A stretch of 64,000 bases of DNA from Candidatus Poribacteria bacterium (GTDB lineage: Bacteria; Poribacteria; WGA-4E; PCPOR2b), in the NCBI GenBank assembly GCA_022822785.1, contig JAJEAL010000048.1, positions 16,948-80,947 on the forward strand, given 5' to 3'. The first letter of the stretch is position 1. The number at the start of each line of letters is the position of its first letter. Under the pieces are notes generated by a model. That model was not told where the DNA came from. It was given only the letters and a program-made list of their open reading frames with translations, and made no database searches. This document shows, in pieces, positions 45,309 to 53,680 of the stretch. The position numbers and the translations under genes were made by a program.

Positions 45309-45875
45309 TTACGCATCACATTTTATCTTTGCGAATACGAGTGTATCCCGTAATTCCCCTGATGTTGAGAGCGAATTATTTCGCAATGTGCCTTCCAATC
45401 TGAATCCAAGCCGGTCAGGGATGCGCCGACTCCTGACATTTTTTGTGTCACAACGGATTTCCACCCGTTTGGCTCCAAGGGTCTCAAACGCGAACTTTGT
45501 GATTGTCTCCGTTGACTCGGTGATGTAGCCTTGTCCCTGAAAACACTTTCGACACCAATAGCCAATCTCAAACTTAGGAATATCCCAGTCTATTCGATGC
45601 AAGCCGCTGCCCCCAACTATTGTGTTTGTGCCTTTGAGAAAAAGGAGCAGTGCCAAATCCTCCCGTGCTAAAAATTGACACTGCGTCCGGCGGACATAGC
45701 CTTCTAACTCCTGCAAGGTAGGCATCTGACGCGCCCACGGCATCCATGGCTTGAGGTCATCGAAGGTTTCCCGAACGGCAGCGTACATTTCAGTGCCATC
45801 CCCCGGACGAGGGGCGCGAATGGTCAATCGTTCTGACTCGAACGATTCTGGAAAATCAAGCAATAATGCATCCAT
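45309..45875 (-). CDS. RimJ/RimL-type GNAT acetyltransferase
   Basis: About 188 residues. RimJ-type features: SERLTIRAPRPGDGTEMY, GLHRIDWDIPKFEIGYW, CFQGQGYITESTETI (acetyl-CoA loop) and FRLEGTLRNN. These proteins N-acetylate ribosomal proteins or small amines. Start at 45875 has GGAGG 7 nt upstream. The preceding 45876-46064 region is a divergent spacer with the Gfo/Idh promoter on the other strand. Confidence 0.88.
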   Translation of the reverse strand: MDALLLDFPESFESERLTIRAPRPGDGTEMYAAVRETFDDLKPWMPWARQMPTLQELEGYVRRTQCQFLAREDLALLLFLKGTNTIVGGSGLHRIDWDIPKFEIGYWCRKCFQGQGYITESTETITKFAFETLGAKRVEIRCDTKNVRSRRIPDRLGFRLEGTLRNNSLSTSGELRDTLVFAKIKCDA

Positions 45876-45968
45876 CAAGTATCCTCCGTTCATCTCCAAC
45901 TCAAATCAAAATAGCTATAAATGACAGTATAGCAGATTCCGAAGGGTGACAACAAACGAAAAAATGTA

Positions 45969-45995
45969 TTGACAGTAATCTAAAATCGGTATAGA
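45969..45995 (+). promoter_or_regulatory. candidate promoter of the Gfo/Idh gene
   Basis: TTGACA (45969-45974) and TATAGA (45990-45995) are 15 nt apart, 70 nt before the start. The -35 box is perfect but the spacer is short, so the exact -10 is uncertain. Confidence 0.4.
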
Positions 45996-46064
45996 GTATT
46001 TGGACAAACGGGAAGTCTAGTACGTTGTAAGGCAAAAATAACATAGAGATATTCGGAGGTAAAA

Positions 46065-47105
46065 ATGAGTGATATGAATGTTGGTATTGTTGGATTGGGC
46101 TGGGTTGCCGGGGCGCACATTGAGACCTTTAAGGCGGTTCAGGGTGGAAATGTTACAGCAATCTGCTCCCGACGTGAGCACGACGAAGCAGCATTGGAAG
46201 CAGAATTTGGCACACCGCTGAAAGCCTATACTGACTATGAGGCGATGATAGCGGATCCAGATATACACATCGTGGACATCTGCACCCCCCATCCGTTTCA
46301 CGCAGATCAGGCTATCGCCGCCGCGGAAGCGGGGAAACATCTAATTATCGAAAAACCGATCTGCCTAACGTATGAAGATGCCAAACGGGTGCGTGACGCG
46401 ATACGAAAAGCAGGTGTGGGGGTATGTGTCTGCTTCGAGTGCCGCTACAGCGCACACTTCACGATGATCCGCTCGATTATTGATGAAGGCTTACTCGGCG
46501 AATTGCACTACAGCGAAGTGGACTACTACCACGGTATCGGTCCTTGGTACGGTCAATACGGTTGGAACATCAAAAAAGACTTCGCCGGTAGCAGCCTGTT
46601 GACAGCAGGTTGCCACGCGCTTGATGGTCTGCTCTTCTTCATGGATGGACAGGTCGAGGAGGTCACCAGCTACCACACACAATCGACAGGAAAGGATTTC
46701 GTCCCGTATGAATATGAGACCACTAGTGTCACGATTCTCAAGTTTGAGGGTGGGAACAAAATTGCGAAGGTAGCTTCCTGCGTAGATTGTCTCCAACCTT
46801 ATTACTTCCATATCCATCTGGTCGGCAGCGAAGGCAGTCTGTTGGACAACCGAATCTACTCAGCAAAATTGAAGGGGATGGAAAAGAGCCGGTGGAGTAC
46901 GCTTGAGACTTCGCTCATCGATTCGGGAGATGTAAGTGACCATCCGTATGAGCCACAGTTTCAGGCGTTTATTGACAGCATCGGCACAGGCGAGCCGATG
47001 CCTCTGACCGATTTCGACACCGCGTTTGAATCGCACCGCGTTGTTTTCGCCGCAGATCGCTCAGCAGCGGAGGGTCGCCCTGTCAAACTATCTGAATTCG
47101 ATTGA
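46065..47105 (+). CDS. Gfo/Idh/MocA family oxidoreductase
   Basis: 346 residues. The Rossmann fold starts [18 protein letters not shown], and the family's [14 protein letters not shown] (catalytic Lys of the EKP motif) follows near residue 100. The C-terminal domain carries [16 protein letters not shown]. It probably acts on a sugar or inositol derivative. GGAGG precedes the ATG by 5 nt. The next frame downstream is a decayed outer-membrane protein, so this gene is probably monocistronic. Confidence 0.9.
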   Translation: MSDMNVGIVGLGWVAGAHIETFKAVQGGNVTAICSRREHDEAALEAEFGTPLKAYTDYEAMIADPDIHIVDICTPHPFHADQAIAAAEAGKHLIIEKPICLTYEDAKRVRDAIRKAGVGVCVCFECRYSAHFTMIRSIIDEGLLGELHYSEVDYYHGIGPWYGQYGWNIKKDFAGSSLLTAGCHALDGLLFFMDGQVEEVTSYHTQSTGKDFVPYEYETTSVTILKFEGGNKIAKVASCVDCLQPYYFHIHLVGSEGSLLDNRIYSAKLKGMEKSRWSTLETSLIDSGDVSDHPYEPQFQAFIDSIGTGEPMPLTDFDTAFESHRVVFAADRSAAEGRPVKLSEFD

Positions 47106-47117
47106 CAGGAAGCTTTC

Positions 47118-47786
47118 ATGCTTATTCGATATCTGGTTCTTTGTTTATTCTTAGCAGCATCGATCAGTGGCTGGGCGGCTGAGAGCGAATTTCAACTCAA
47201 ACCGCTGCAACCGAAACGACCGACCTCTACTGCCCCTACCTGAAGCGGGTGACCCGGCGAAGGGGCACCGCTTCGGGGAAGCGGCATTCAGACAAAATGG
47301 GCAGTATCTTTGCGTTATGTGGATACGGAGAAGGAACGCCCACGCTGGCGTACGACACTGAATCACCGATTGATAGACAGACTACAAGTCGGTGTCGAGT
47401 ATAATCTAGCAGCTTCGGAGATAGTGCCGCTTTTTAGCCTATTCCTGTTTACAGAAACGGATATCCGCCCGGGGCTATTTCTCGGCACAAGCTCGGATCG
47501 CATCGGTTCTCCTGCAAGTGAACAAGCTTACTTCTTGACTGCTACCAAACGGCTGCCATACCTGCCACTCTCCGTGTATGGGACAGTGAATTATTCTGAG
47601 TGGGATGACGAGCTCAATTTTCCTTTTGGTGCTAGCATTGACTTTGGCAAAGGTTTCTCTGTGCGTGGCATGTATGACGGAAAAGAGCCCCACCTGATGT
47701 TCAACTATTTTTATAAACAGCACGGCGTCAGCCTGATGTACGTCTGGTTTGAAACATTTGAGGTCGCGATGTCCACAGGGTTTTAA
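47118..47786 (+). pseudogene. decayed exported beta-rich protein gene with in-frame TGA codons
   Basis: An ATG at 47118 opens a good signal peptide (MLIRYLVLCLFLAASISGWA) followed by ESEFQLKPLQPKRP. TGA codons interrupt the frame at 47241 and 47250. The same frame then runs open to 47786 with beta-barrel-like sequence (LIDRLQVGVEYNLAASEIV, LFLFTETDIRPGLFLGTSSD, YGTVNYSEWDDELNFP, YKQHGVSLMYVWFETFEV). Shifting one base between the stops and back gives an uninterrupted link (TEAGDPAKGHRFGEAAF), which suggests two compensating indels. Possibly an outer-membrane protein; inactive unless sequencing errors explain it. Confidence 0.55.
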
Positions 47787-47821
47787 CCTGACCTATTTGC
47801 AGCAATTCGAGAGTGAGGAAT

Positions 47822-47853
47822 AAAAAAAGGCGAATGGCTGGAACCATTCGCCT
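47822..47853 (-). terminator. intrinsic terminator after sigma gene 1
   Basis: On the minus strand AGGCGAATGG and CCATTCGCCT pair perfectly around a 6-nt loop, followed by seven T. The stem-loop is nearly identical to those at 49476-49508 and 53588-53618. Confidence 0.85.
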
Positions 47854-47881
47854 CGTGAAGTCTTGGGGATAGGTTTGCGAG

Positions 47882-49315
47882 CTAGTCTAACATCCCACCT
47901 TCATAAACCCGCCACACTCCCTCCTCTTTTCGCATCTTGATAAGAAGATCTGGCGGGGGCGGGACAGATATTTCTATTCCCTGATCTCCAACACTCTCCG
48001 GTATCTTTGGTGCTGGCATTCTCATTAGGAAGTGAAATTCATCACCAACATATTCGCTGCTTACAACCGATGCCTGACTTTGCATTTCGCGGATCGATAC
48101 CCTCAGCGGTGGTTGAAGCTGCCTCGTCTGCTCTTCAGCCATAGCTTCGAGGACCTCCTTGGGTATATCATCTGATGATTCATTCCGCACTTCTCTTATC
48201 TCTATGGAAACCTCAGTGTCATGATCAGAACTGCCGCGTCTCATATTTTCTGTCAATAGTAGGCGCATTGCCTCAGAGTCAGCATTCCGCCAAGCCTCCA
48301 CGTAAGCATCCATCACATCTTCAGCGGCCTGACCTGTGCTTTCCGATGACGCAGATGTGTCGGTAATGAAGTCCTGCTCTGCGTCTAGTTCAAATTCCGC
48401 GTCTGTTGCGAATTGTGTCATATCCGTTTCGTCGGGTTGATCGAAGAAACCGTGTGTTGACTCTATTCCTGGTGTAGATTCCGTCGTGGCAATTTGCGAC
48501 TGAGTGCCTCCGTTTTCCGCATCTTGAGAGGTCTCAGTTGGGAGTCCTTCAGCGCTGTTTTGTGTGCGTGCAGTGCCATCCTCCCATGGCGACAGATACA
48601 CGCGTTCTGCAACTGTGGGTGCATTCATCTGACGTATCCCAATGTAACCGATAAAAATGAGCCCAATCAGTGCTGCCGCGCCAATCGTTATTTTAGGTGC
48701 CGTTCCAACTTTCATGACAGTTAGACCTCCCGTGTAAAGTTTTTTTAGTGTCAATCCGGGAGAAACGAAGATGCCTGTCAGAAGATAGCGCAACTGTTTG
48801 GAGAGTTTCCGCTTGATACGGAAAAGCCGCAACGCAACTGCGTTGTATGACAGTCCATGCGTACTAGTCAGTTCGTCGTAACTCGCACCCTCCAGATAGA
48901 AGGCGCGGGCAATGTCCCTGTCTTTTTGCGGAAGCGTCTCCATTGTACGGCGAATCAGTTCCCTCTGCTCTAACCGTGCCAATCGCTCATCCGGTGAATC
49001 TTCCGTTTGAAGTATCCCCTCACTCACTTCGTCAATGGATACGGTCTCGCCCTGTTGTTTGCGAAGCCAGTTTCGTGCGCGATTTCGCGTAATCTCTGCC
49101 AACCAGCCCTTGAATTTGGTCGCATCCTCAAGCTGTGTTAACCCTTGGTAGGCGTTGAGAAACGCGTCTTGCACTACTTCCTCAGCGTCATGGGGATTGT
49201 CCACGATCCCGATAGCAATCGTATAAACAAAGGCATGGTACGTTCGCATCAGATTAGCAAATGCCGCTTCATCTCCAGTTTGGGCGCGATAGATAAGCGT
49301 ATTCTCCTTAGCCAT
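47882..49315 (-). CDS. ECF sigma factor fused to a membrane-anchored C-terminal domain, paralogue 1
   Basis: 477 residues. Sigma region 2 is at about 13-90 (TIAIGIVDNPHDAEEVVQDAFLNAYQG, KGWLAEITRNRARNWL); region 4 at about 125-180 (LPQKDRDIARAFYLEGASYDEL, LSYNAVALRLFRIKRKLSKQL). A single membrane helix follows (about 213-230, ITIGAAALIGLIFIGYIGI), then an acidic linker and a C-terminal NTF2/SnoaL-like region (EDVMDAYVEAWRNADSEAM ... LIKMRKEEGVWRVYEG). The sigma part would stay in the cytoplasm while the tail is extracytoplasmic. AGGAGA precedes the ATG. A paralogue lies directly upstream, and a shared 36-nt block precedes both genes. Confidence 0.88.
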   Translation of the reverse strand: MAKENTLIYRAQTGDEAAFANLMRTYHAFVYTIAIGIVDNPHDAEEVVQDAFLNAYQGLTQLEDATKFKGWLAEITRNRARNWLRKQQGETVSIDEVSEGILQTEDSPDERLARLEQRELIRRTMETLPQKDRDIARAFYLEGASYDELTSTHGLSYNAVALRLFRIKRKLSKQLRYLLTGIFVSPGLTLKKLYTGGLTVMKVGTAPKITIGAAALIGLIFIGYIGIRQMNAPTVAERVYLSPWEDGTARTQNSAEGLPTETSQDAENGGTQSQIATTESTPGIESTHGFFDQPDETDMTQFATDAEFELDAEQDFITDTSASSESTGQAAEDVMDAYVEAWRNADSEAMRLLLTENMRRGSSDHDTEVSIEIREVRNESSDDIPKEVLEAMAEEQTRQLQPPLRVSIREMQSQASVVSSEYVGDEFHFLMRMPAPKIPESVGDQGIEISVPPPPDLLIKMRKEEGVWRVYEGGMLD

Positions 49316-49340
49316 AGCTCTCCATTTCTCCTTTACACCC

Positions 49341-49377
49341 TACCAAGACACAGTTCCGAGATTTTTTTTACCACTTT
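49341..49377 (-). promoter_or_regulatory. conserved block upstream of sigma gene 1
   Basis: On the minus strand a block reading AAAGTGGTA, an A-rich tract, ATCTCGGAACTGTGTCTTGG and TA ends 26 nt before the ATG. It aligns with blocks at 50926-50961 and 53449-53485. It is probably a promoter or operator; because only about 26 nt remain before the ATG, the TGTRTCTT part would sit near the -10 region. Confidence 0.6.
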
Positions 49378-49427
49378 TTTGCTTTGAAATGAAAAAAATA
49401 CGGCTATCCGCCAAGGCCTCCTCAAAT

Positions 49428-50900
49428 TTACCTTACCCTCAGAGATATTTTACCTGTTTTTTCGCGGAGCAAGCAATAAAAAAAGGCGAATGGATAAATC
49501 ATTCGCCTAATGCAGTCTTGGAAATAGGTTTGCGAGCTAGGGACCTGTCTATTGTCATGATCCAACAGAATAAAATAAATGCGCCACACCCCATTCTCTT
49601 TTCGCATCTTAACCTGCTGATATGGGCAATTAACTATTGGCGTCCCCTGATCTGAAATCCCCTCTGGCATTCTCAATTGAAAGTGAAATTCGTCCCCGGC
49701 ATATTCGCTGCTTACAACCGATGTCTGCTTTCGTAGTTCACGGATTGCCTCAGCTAGCATTTGACTCCTAGTTTCGACGACCTCAGCTGGGGCTTCATCT
49801 GACATATTTGTGCTTTCCCCATCAGCAGAACTCTCATAGATGCTACGCCTATACTGCTCTGTCATTAACGAGTATATCACCTTAGAATCAAAGTTTCGCC
49901 ACGCCTCTAAGTAAGCATACATCACATCTTCAGCGGCCTGACCTGCGCTTTCTGGTGGCGCAGATATGTCGGTAGTAAAGTCTAGCTCAAGTTCCGTTTC
50001 TATCGCGAACTGCGTCATATCTGCTTCGTCGGGTTGATCGAAGAAATCATTCATTGACTCTGTTCCTGCTGTGGACGCGGCAGCAATTTGTGGCAGATTG
50101 TTCCGGCTTTCTGTATCTTGAGCGATGTCACCTTCGGGGTTGCTTCGTGAACGCGCATGACCATCCTCCCAGGGCGACAGATACACCCGCTCCTCGATTA
50201 GAGGCGCATTCATCTGACGTAACCCAATGAAACCGATGAAAATCAGCGCAATCAACCCTGTCACTCCAACCATCACCTTGGGGGTAGTTCCAACCTTCAT
50301 GATGGTTAGACCTCTTGTATAAAGTTTTTTCAGCGTCAGGCCGGGAGAAACGAACACACCAGTGAGAAGATATCGTAACCGTTTGGAGAGTTGTTGTTTC
50401 GCGCGTGAGAGCCGAAACGAAATCGCCTTGTCCGACAGCCCGTGTGTACTCGTCAGTTCATTGTAGCTTGCACCCTCAAGATAGAAGGCGCGGGCAATGT
50501 CTCTGTCCTTTTGCGGAAGCGTCTCTATTGTCCGGCGAATCAGCTCCCTCTGCTCCTGTTGTGTTAATCGCTCATCAGGAGAATCCTCCGTTTGCAGTAC
50601 CCCTTCGCTCACTTCGTCAAGGGATACAGTCTCACCTTTCTGTTTTCGGAGCCACTGTCGCGCACAATTCCGCGCAATCTCTGCCAACCAGCTTTTGAAC
50701 TTCACTGCATCCTCAAGTTGCGTCAGTCCTCGATAGGCGTTGAAAAAGGTGTCTTGTACCACCTCTTCGACATCATGGGGATTGTCCACGATTCTTATAA
50801 CAATCGTATAGACAAAAGGGTAGTATTCCCGCATTAGGTCGGCAAATGCCCCTTCATTCCCAGCTTGGGCACGATCAATGAGCTTATCCTCCTTAGCCAT
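49428..50900 (-). CDS. ECF sigma factor fused to a membrane-anchored C-terminal domain, paralogue 2
   Basis: 490 residues, close relative of paralogue 1 over its length: region 2 (VIRIVDNPHDVEEVVQDTFFN), region 4 (LPQKDRDIARAFYLEGASYNEL, LSRAKQQLSKRL), membrane helix (about 212-232, KVMVGVTGLIALIFIGFIGL) and extracytoplasmic tail with AEDVMYAYLEAWRNFDSKVI. The shared stop (TAG before CTCGCAAACC) is out of frame here because of an indel, so about 40 extra residues (from RQVPSSQTYFQDC onward) are encoded across the terminator. Transcripts ending at the terminator would lack a stop codon. GAGG precedes the ATG. Confidence 0.85.
   Translation of the reverse strand: MAKEDKLIDRAQAGNEGAFADLMREYYPFVYTIVIRIVDNPHDVEEVVQDTFFNAYRGLTQLEDAVKFKSWLAEIARNCARQWLRKQKGETVSLDEVSEGVLQTEDSPDERLTQQEQRELIRRTIETLPQKDRDIARAFYLEGASYNELTSTHGLSDKAISFRLSRAKQQLSKRLRYLLTGVFVSPGLTLKKLYTRGLTIMKVGTTPKVMVGVTGLIALIFIGFIGLRQMNAPLIEERVYLSPWEDGHARSRSNPEGDIAQDTESRNNLPQIAAASTAGTESMNDFFDQPDEADMTQFAIETELELDFTTDISAPPESAGQAAEDVMYAYLEAWRNFDSKVIYSLMTEQYRRSIYESSADGESTNMSDEAPAEVVETRSQMLAEAIRELRKQTSVVSSEYAGDEFHFQLRMPEGISDQGTPIVNCPYQQVKMRKENGVWRIYFILLDHDNRQVPSSQTYFQDCIRRMIYPFAFFYCLLREKTGKISLRVR
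49476..49508 (-). terminator. intrinsic terminator lying inside the 3' end of sigma gene 2
   Basis: AGGCGAATG and CATTCGCCT arms with a T-run on the minus strand. In paralogue 1 this terminator follows the stop codon, but here the frame of paralogue 2 reads through it to 49428. Confidence 0.8.
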
Positions 50901-50925
50901 GAATCTTCCCTCCTCCCCAACATTT

Positions 50926-50961
50926 TATCAAGATACAGCCCTGAGATTTTTCTGGTACTTT
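50926..50961 (-). promoter_or_regulatory. conserved block upstream of sigma gene 2
   Basis: On the minus strand AAGTACCAGAAAAATCTCAG followed by GGCTGTATCTTGATA. It matches the block of sigma gene 1 and lies the same 26 nt before the ATG. The rest of 50962-51104 shows nothing coding. Confidence 0.6.
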
Positions 50962-51104
50962 ATGTGAATATCCCATCAGATTGAAAGGTTTGTTGAGCAT
51001 TATATTAACTCGTCTAATCAGCGTCAAGCAAATTGCGGATTGCTATCTTTGCCGAACCGTTCAGCGCAAGCAGACGACAAATACCATTCTCTCGCTAATG
51101 GTAG

Positions 51105-52121
51105 TTATCGATCAACCTGTTTGAGTCGTCCCCACATTGTAAACTGTTTGCCTGCAGCAGAAACCGAAAGAGGAGAGTTAAACCATGCTGGGGCACTGTC
51201 ACTATGCGGATTATTGGTGAGGTTTTGAGGATTCCCCCCATCGGCGTCCATCACGTAGATTTCAGCGTTCTCATCCCTAAAAGAAAAGAAGGCAATCCGT
51301 TTGCCGTCAGGAGACCATGAGGGTGAAGAGTCATAAACGCGATTTTCAGTGAGGTTTTGAGGATTCCCCCCATCGGCATCCATCACGTAGATGTCCCAGT
51401 TTACAACATCCCCCTTCCTATCAGACATGAAGGCAATCCGTTGACTGTCCGGAGACCAGGAGGGGTTCCAATCGTTATTGCGATTTTCAGTGAGTCTTTG
51501 TTGATTACCACCATCGGCGTCCATCACGTAAATTTCATAAGTGATTCCAAGCTCGTTTTCAAAGTGCCCCTCCCTACGGGCACTGAAGGCAATCCGGTTA
51601 CCGTCAGGAGACCAGGAGGGATACTCGTCCTCAGTGAGATTGTTAGTGAGTCTTTGTTGATTTCCCCCATCGGCGTCCATCACGTAGATTTCAATGTTAT
51701 GATCTCTATCATTATCTCTATCAGACGAGAAGACAATCCGTTTACCATCAGGAGACCATGACGGATCTCTGTCATCATTGGCATCGTTAGTGAGGTTTAG
51801 TTGATTGCCTCCATCGGCATCCATCACGTAGATTTCATAATTAGGAGAATTGCGTACATTAACGTGTCCATCCCTATCGGACATGAAGACAATCCGTTTA
51901 CCGTCAGGGGTCCATGCAGGATTAGCGTCCCCATCGGGATGATTGGTGAGATTTCGAGGATTTCCCCCATCGGCGTCCATCACGTAGATTTCAGCGTTCC
52001 CACTCCTACCAGACGTGAAGGCAATCCGTGCCTGTGCATCAACGCATATCATCAACAGCGTCAGCCCCAACACGACTACGCTAGCTAAAATGAAATGTGC
52101 GAGATTGTATTTCCGGTGCAT
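51105..52121 (-). CDS. exported TolB-like WD40/PD40 propeller protein, paralogue 1
   Basis: 338 residues. After a signal peptide (LAHFILASVVVLGLTLLMICVDAQA) there are six repeats of about 42-50 residues of the form EIYVMDADGGN..LT..., PSWSPDGKRIAF.SDR, as in the periplasmic TolB propeller. The C-terminal tail is LSVSAAGKQFTMWGRLKQVD, shared with the paralogue and the LamG protein at 62453. Probably periplasmic or surface-exposed and acting as a binding platform. GAGGGGG precedes the ATG. The paralogue lies 199 nt upstream. Confidence 0.88.
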   Translation of the reverse strand: MHRKYNLAHFILASVVVLGLTLLMICVDAQARIAFTSGRSGNAEIYVMDADGGNPRNLTNHPDGDANPAWTPDGKRIVFMSDRDGHVNVRNSPNYEIYVMDADGGNQLNLTNDANDDRDPSWSPDGKRIVFSSDRDNDRDHNIEIYVMDADGGNQQRLTNNLTEDEYPSWSPDGNRIAFSARREGHFENELGITYEIYVMDADGGNQQRLTENRNNDWNPSWSPDSQRIAFMSDRKGDVVNWDIYVMDADGGNPQNLTENRVYDSSPSWSPDGKRIAFFSFRDENAEIYVMDADGGNPQNLTNNPHSDSAPAWFNSPLSVSAAGKQFTMWGRLKQVDR

Positions 52122-52320
52122 CTGTTATTCCCCCTCTATTTTCAAATCGGTTTATTATTCTTTGGAATTGATAGAGTTCAGATTGCGTTGGCAGCCCCTT
52201 TACGATTAAAAGGGCAATTCGTATATTATCGTACGAATCCATCACCCCTTCCTTGCCGTTTGTGCCCCATGCCTGTACGTTCCCACGTCTTAGCAAGCCT
52301 TGTTTTCTCAATAATGGCAG

Positions 52321-53295
52321 CTACCGATCAGCCTGTTTAAGCCGTCCCCATATTGTGAGTGTCTTACCTACAGGAGCAACTGAAAGAACAGCGTTAAGCC
52401 ATGCAGGAGCTTCGTCATCATCGGGATGATTGGTGAGGTTTTTAGGGTTGCCGCCATCGGCGTCCATCACGAAAAGGTCCCGATTCAAATCCGCAGTCCT
52501 ATTCGACACGAAGGCAATCCGTTTGCCGTCCGGAGACCATGAGGGATTCCAGTCCCTATCGGGATGATTGGTAAGGTTTCGCTGATTGCCACCATCGGCG
52601 TCCATTACGAAGATGTCCCGGTTTCCCCCATCTCTCAAGGAAGTAAAAGCAATGCGTTTACCATCAGGAGACCATACGGGGTCCTCGTCACTACGGTCAC
52701 TATTGGTGAGATTGCGCCGATTGCCACCATCGGTGTCCATCACGAAGATGTCAAAGTCTCCATTCCCAATGGAAATAAAGATAATACGCTCACCGTCCGG
52801 AGACCATGAGGGGTTCAAATCAGGAAATGGATTGTTAGAGAGGTTTTTAGGGTTGCCCCCATCAGCATTCATCACGTAGATTTCCCTGTTTCCATCCCTC
52901 TTAGACGTGAAGATAATGCGTTTACCGTCTGGTGACCATGAGGGTTCAAATTCATCAAAGGCATTGTTAGAAAGGTTTCGCTGATTGTCACCATTGGCGT
53001 CCATCACGTAGATTTGCCGGTCTCCCCCCCTATCATTCCTATCAGATGAGAAGGCAATCCGTTTGCCGTCAGGGGACCATGAGGGTGCCCTATCATCACC
53101 AGGATTGTTAGTTAGGTTTCGCTGATTACCACCATCGTTGTCCATCACGTAGATGTCAAAGCGTAGAACGTCCCAATCCCTATCAGATTCAAAGGCAATC
53201 CGTGCCTGTGCGCCAATGCCTACTATCAGCGATGTCAGCATCAAGCCGACAACACCAGCTGAAATCAAATGTGCAAGATTGTATCTCCGGTACAT
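52321..53295 (-). CDS. exported TolB-like WD40/PD40 propeller protein, paralogue 2
   Basis: About 324 residues. Signal peptide (LAHLISAGVVGLMLTSLIVG), six propeller repeats (IYVMDNDGGNQRNLTNNPGD, PSWSPDGKRIAFSSDR) and the tail LSVAPVGKTLTIWGRLKQAD. Start at 53295 has GAGGAGG 9 nt upstream; an earlier ATG at 53319 is unnecessary. Upstream (53449-53485) lies a copy of the conserved block found before both sigma genes, so it may be a sigma target. Confidence 0.87.
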   Translation of the reverse strand: MYRRYNLAHLISAGVVGLMLTSLIVGIGAQARIAFESDRDWDVLRFDIYVMDNDGGNQRNLTNNPGDDRAPSWSPDGKRIAFSSDRNDRGGDRQIYVMDANGDNQRNLSNNAFDEFEPSWSPDGKRIIFTSKRDGNREIYVMNADGGNPKNLSNNPFPDLNPSWSPDGERIIFISIGNGDFDIFVMDTDGGNRRNLTNSDRSDEDPVWSPDGKRIAFTSLRDGGNRDIFVMDADGGNQRNLTNHPDRDWNPSWSPDGKRIAFVSNRTADLNRDLFVMDADGGNPKNLTNHPDDDEAPAWLNAVLSVAPVGKTLTIWGRLKQADR

Positions 53296-53448
53296 CCACG
53301 ATTCCTCCTCTGCCCTCAAATCAGTCTATTATTTTTTAGGGTGATTAAGTTTGCTTGGGGTTGGCAATCCTTTTACAATTAAAGTGAGGAGATGAACAAA
53401 TATAGTTGATATAATCAGTTTAGCCCGGATTCGTGTTCCCCGATACTT

Positions 53449-53485
53449 TACTAAGATACAATTCCGAGATTTTTTCTAGCACTTT
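53449..53485 (-). promoter_or_regulatory. third copy of the conserved sigma-gene block, upstream of TolB-like gene 2
   Basis: On the minus strand AAAGTGCTAGAAAAAATCTC followed by GGAATTGTATCTTAGTA. It matches the two sigma-gene blocks almost base for base, and the upstream A/T-rich region to about 53515 also resembles that of sigma gene 1. The nearest gene start is the TolB-like gene 154 nt downstream. Either the block is its promoter or a third sigma gene was lost here. The 53296-53680 gap otherwise holds only the terminator. Confidence 0.6.
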
Positions 53486-53587
53486 TTTTTGCTTTTAAGA
53501 AAAAAAATATGGCTCCCTGTAGAAACACCCTCTCAATCCACGCTATCCTAAGCGGCATTTTGCCTCTTTCTTTACGGAACCAAGAAT

Positions 53588-53618
53588 AAAAAAGGCGAAT
53601 GGAGGGAATCATTCGCCT
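53588..53618 (-). terminator. intrinsic terminator after the vWA gene
   Basis: AGGCGAATG and CATTCGCCT arms plus T-run on the minus strand. Nearly identical to the terminators of the two sigma genes, although the upstream gene is unrelated, which suggests the segment was copied. Confidence 0.8.
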
Positions 53619-53680
53619 GGTGCAGTCTTACAAGCCACAAAGTATAGTCTAGTCAACCAAAATCTGTTTTGTTAAGCGGC

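Noticed and set aside
47118..47786. Selenocysteine or TGA recoding in the exported protein
   Set aside because: Two TGA codons three codons apart, no SECIS-like hairpin noted, and TGA is used as stop in other genes of the window.
52081..52311. Small minus-strand frame between the two TolB-like genes
   Set aside because: It overlaps the start of the TolB-like gene, has no ribosome site and no recognisable features.
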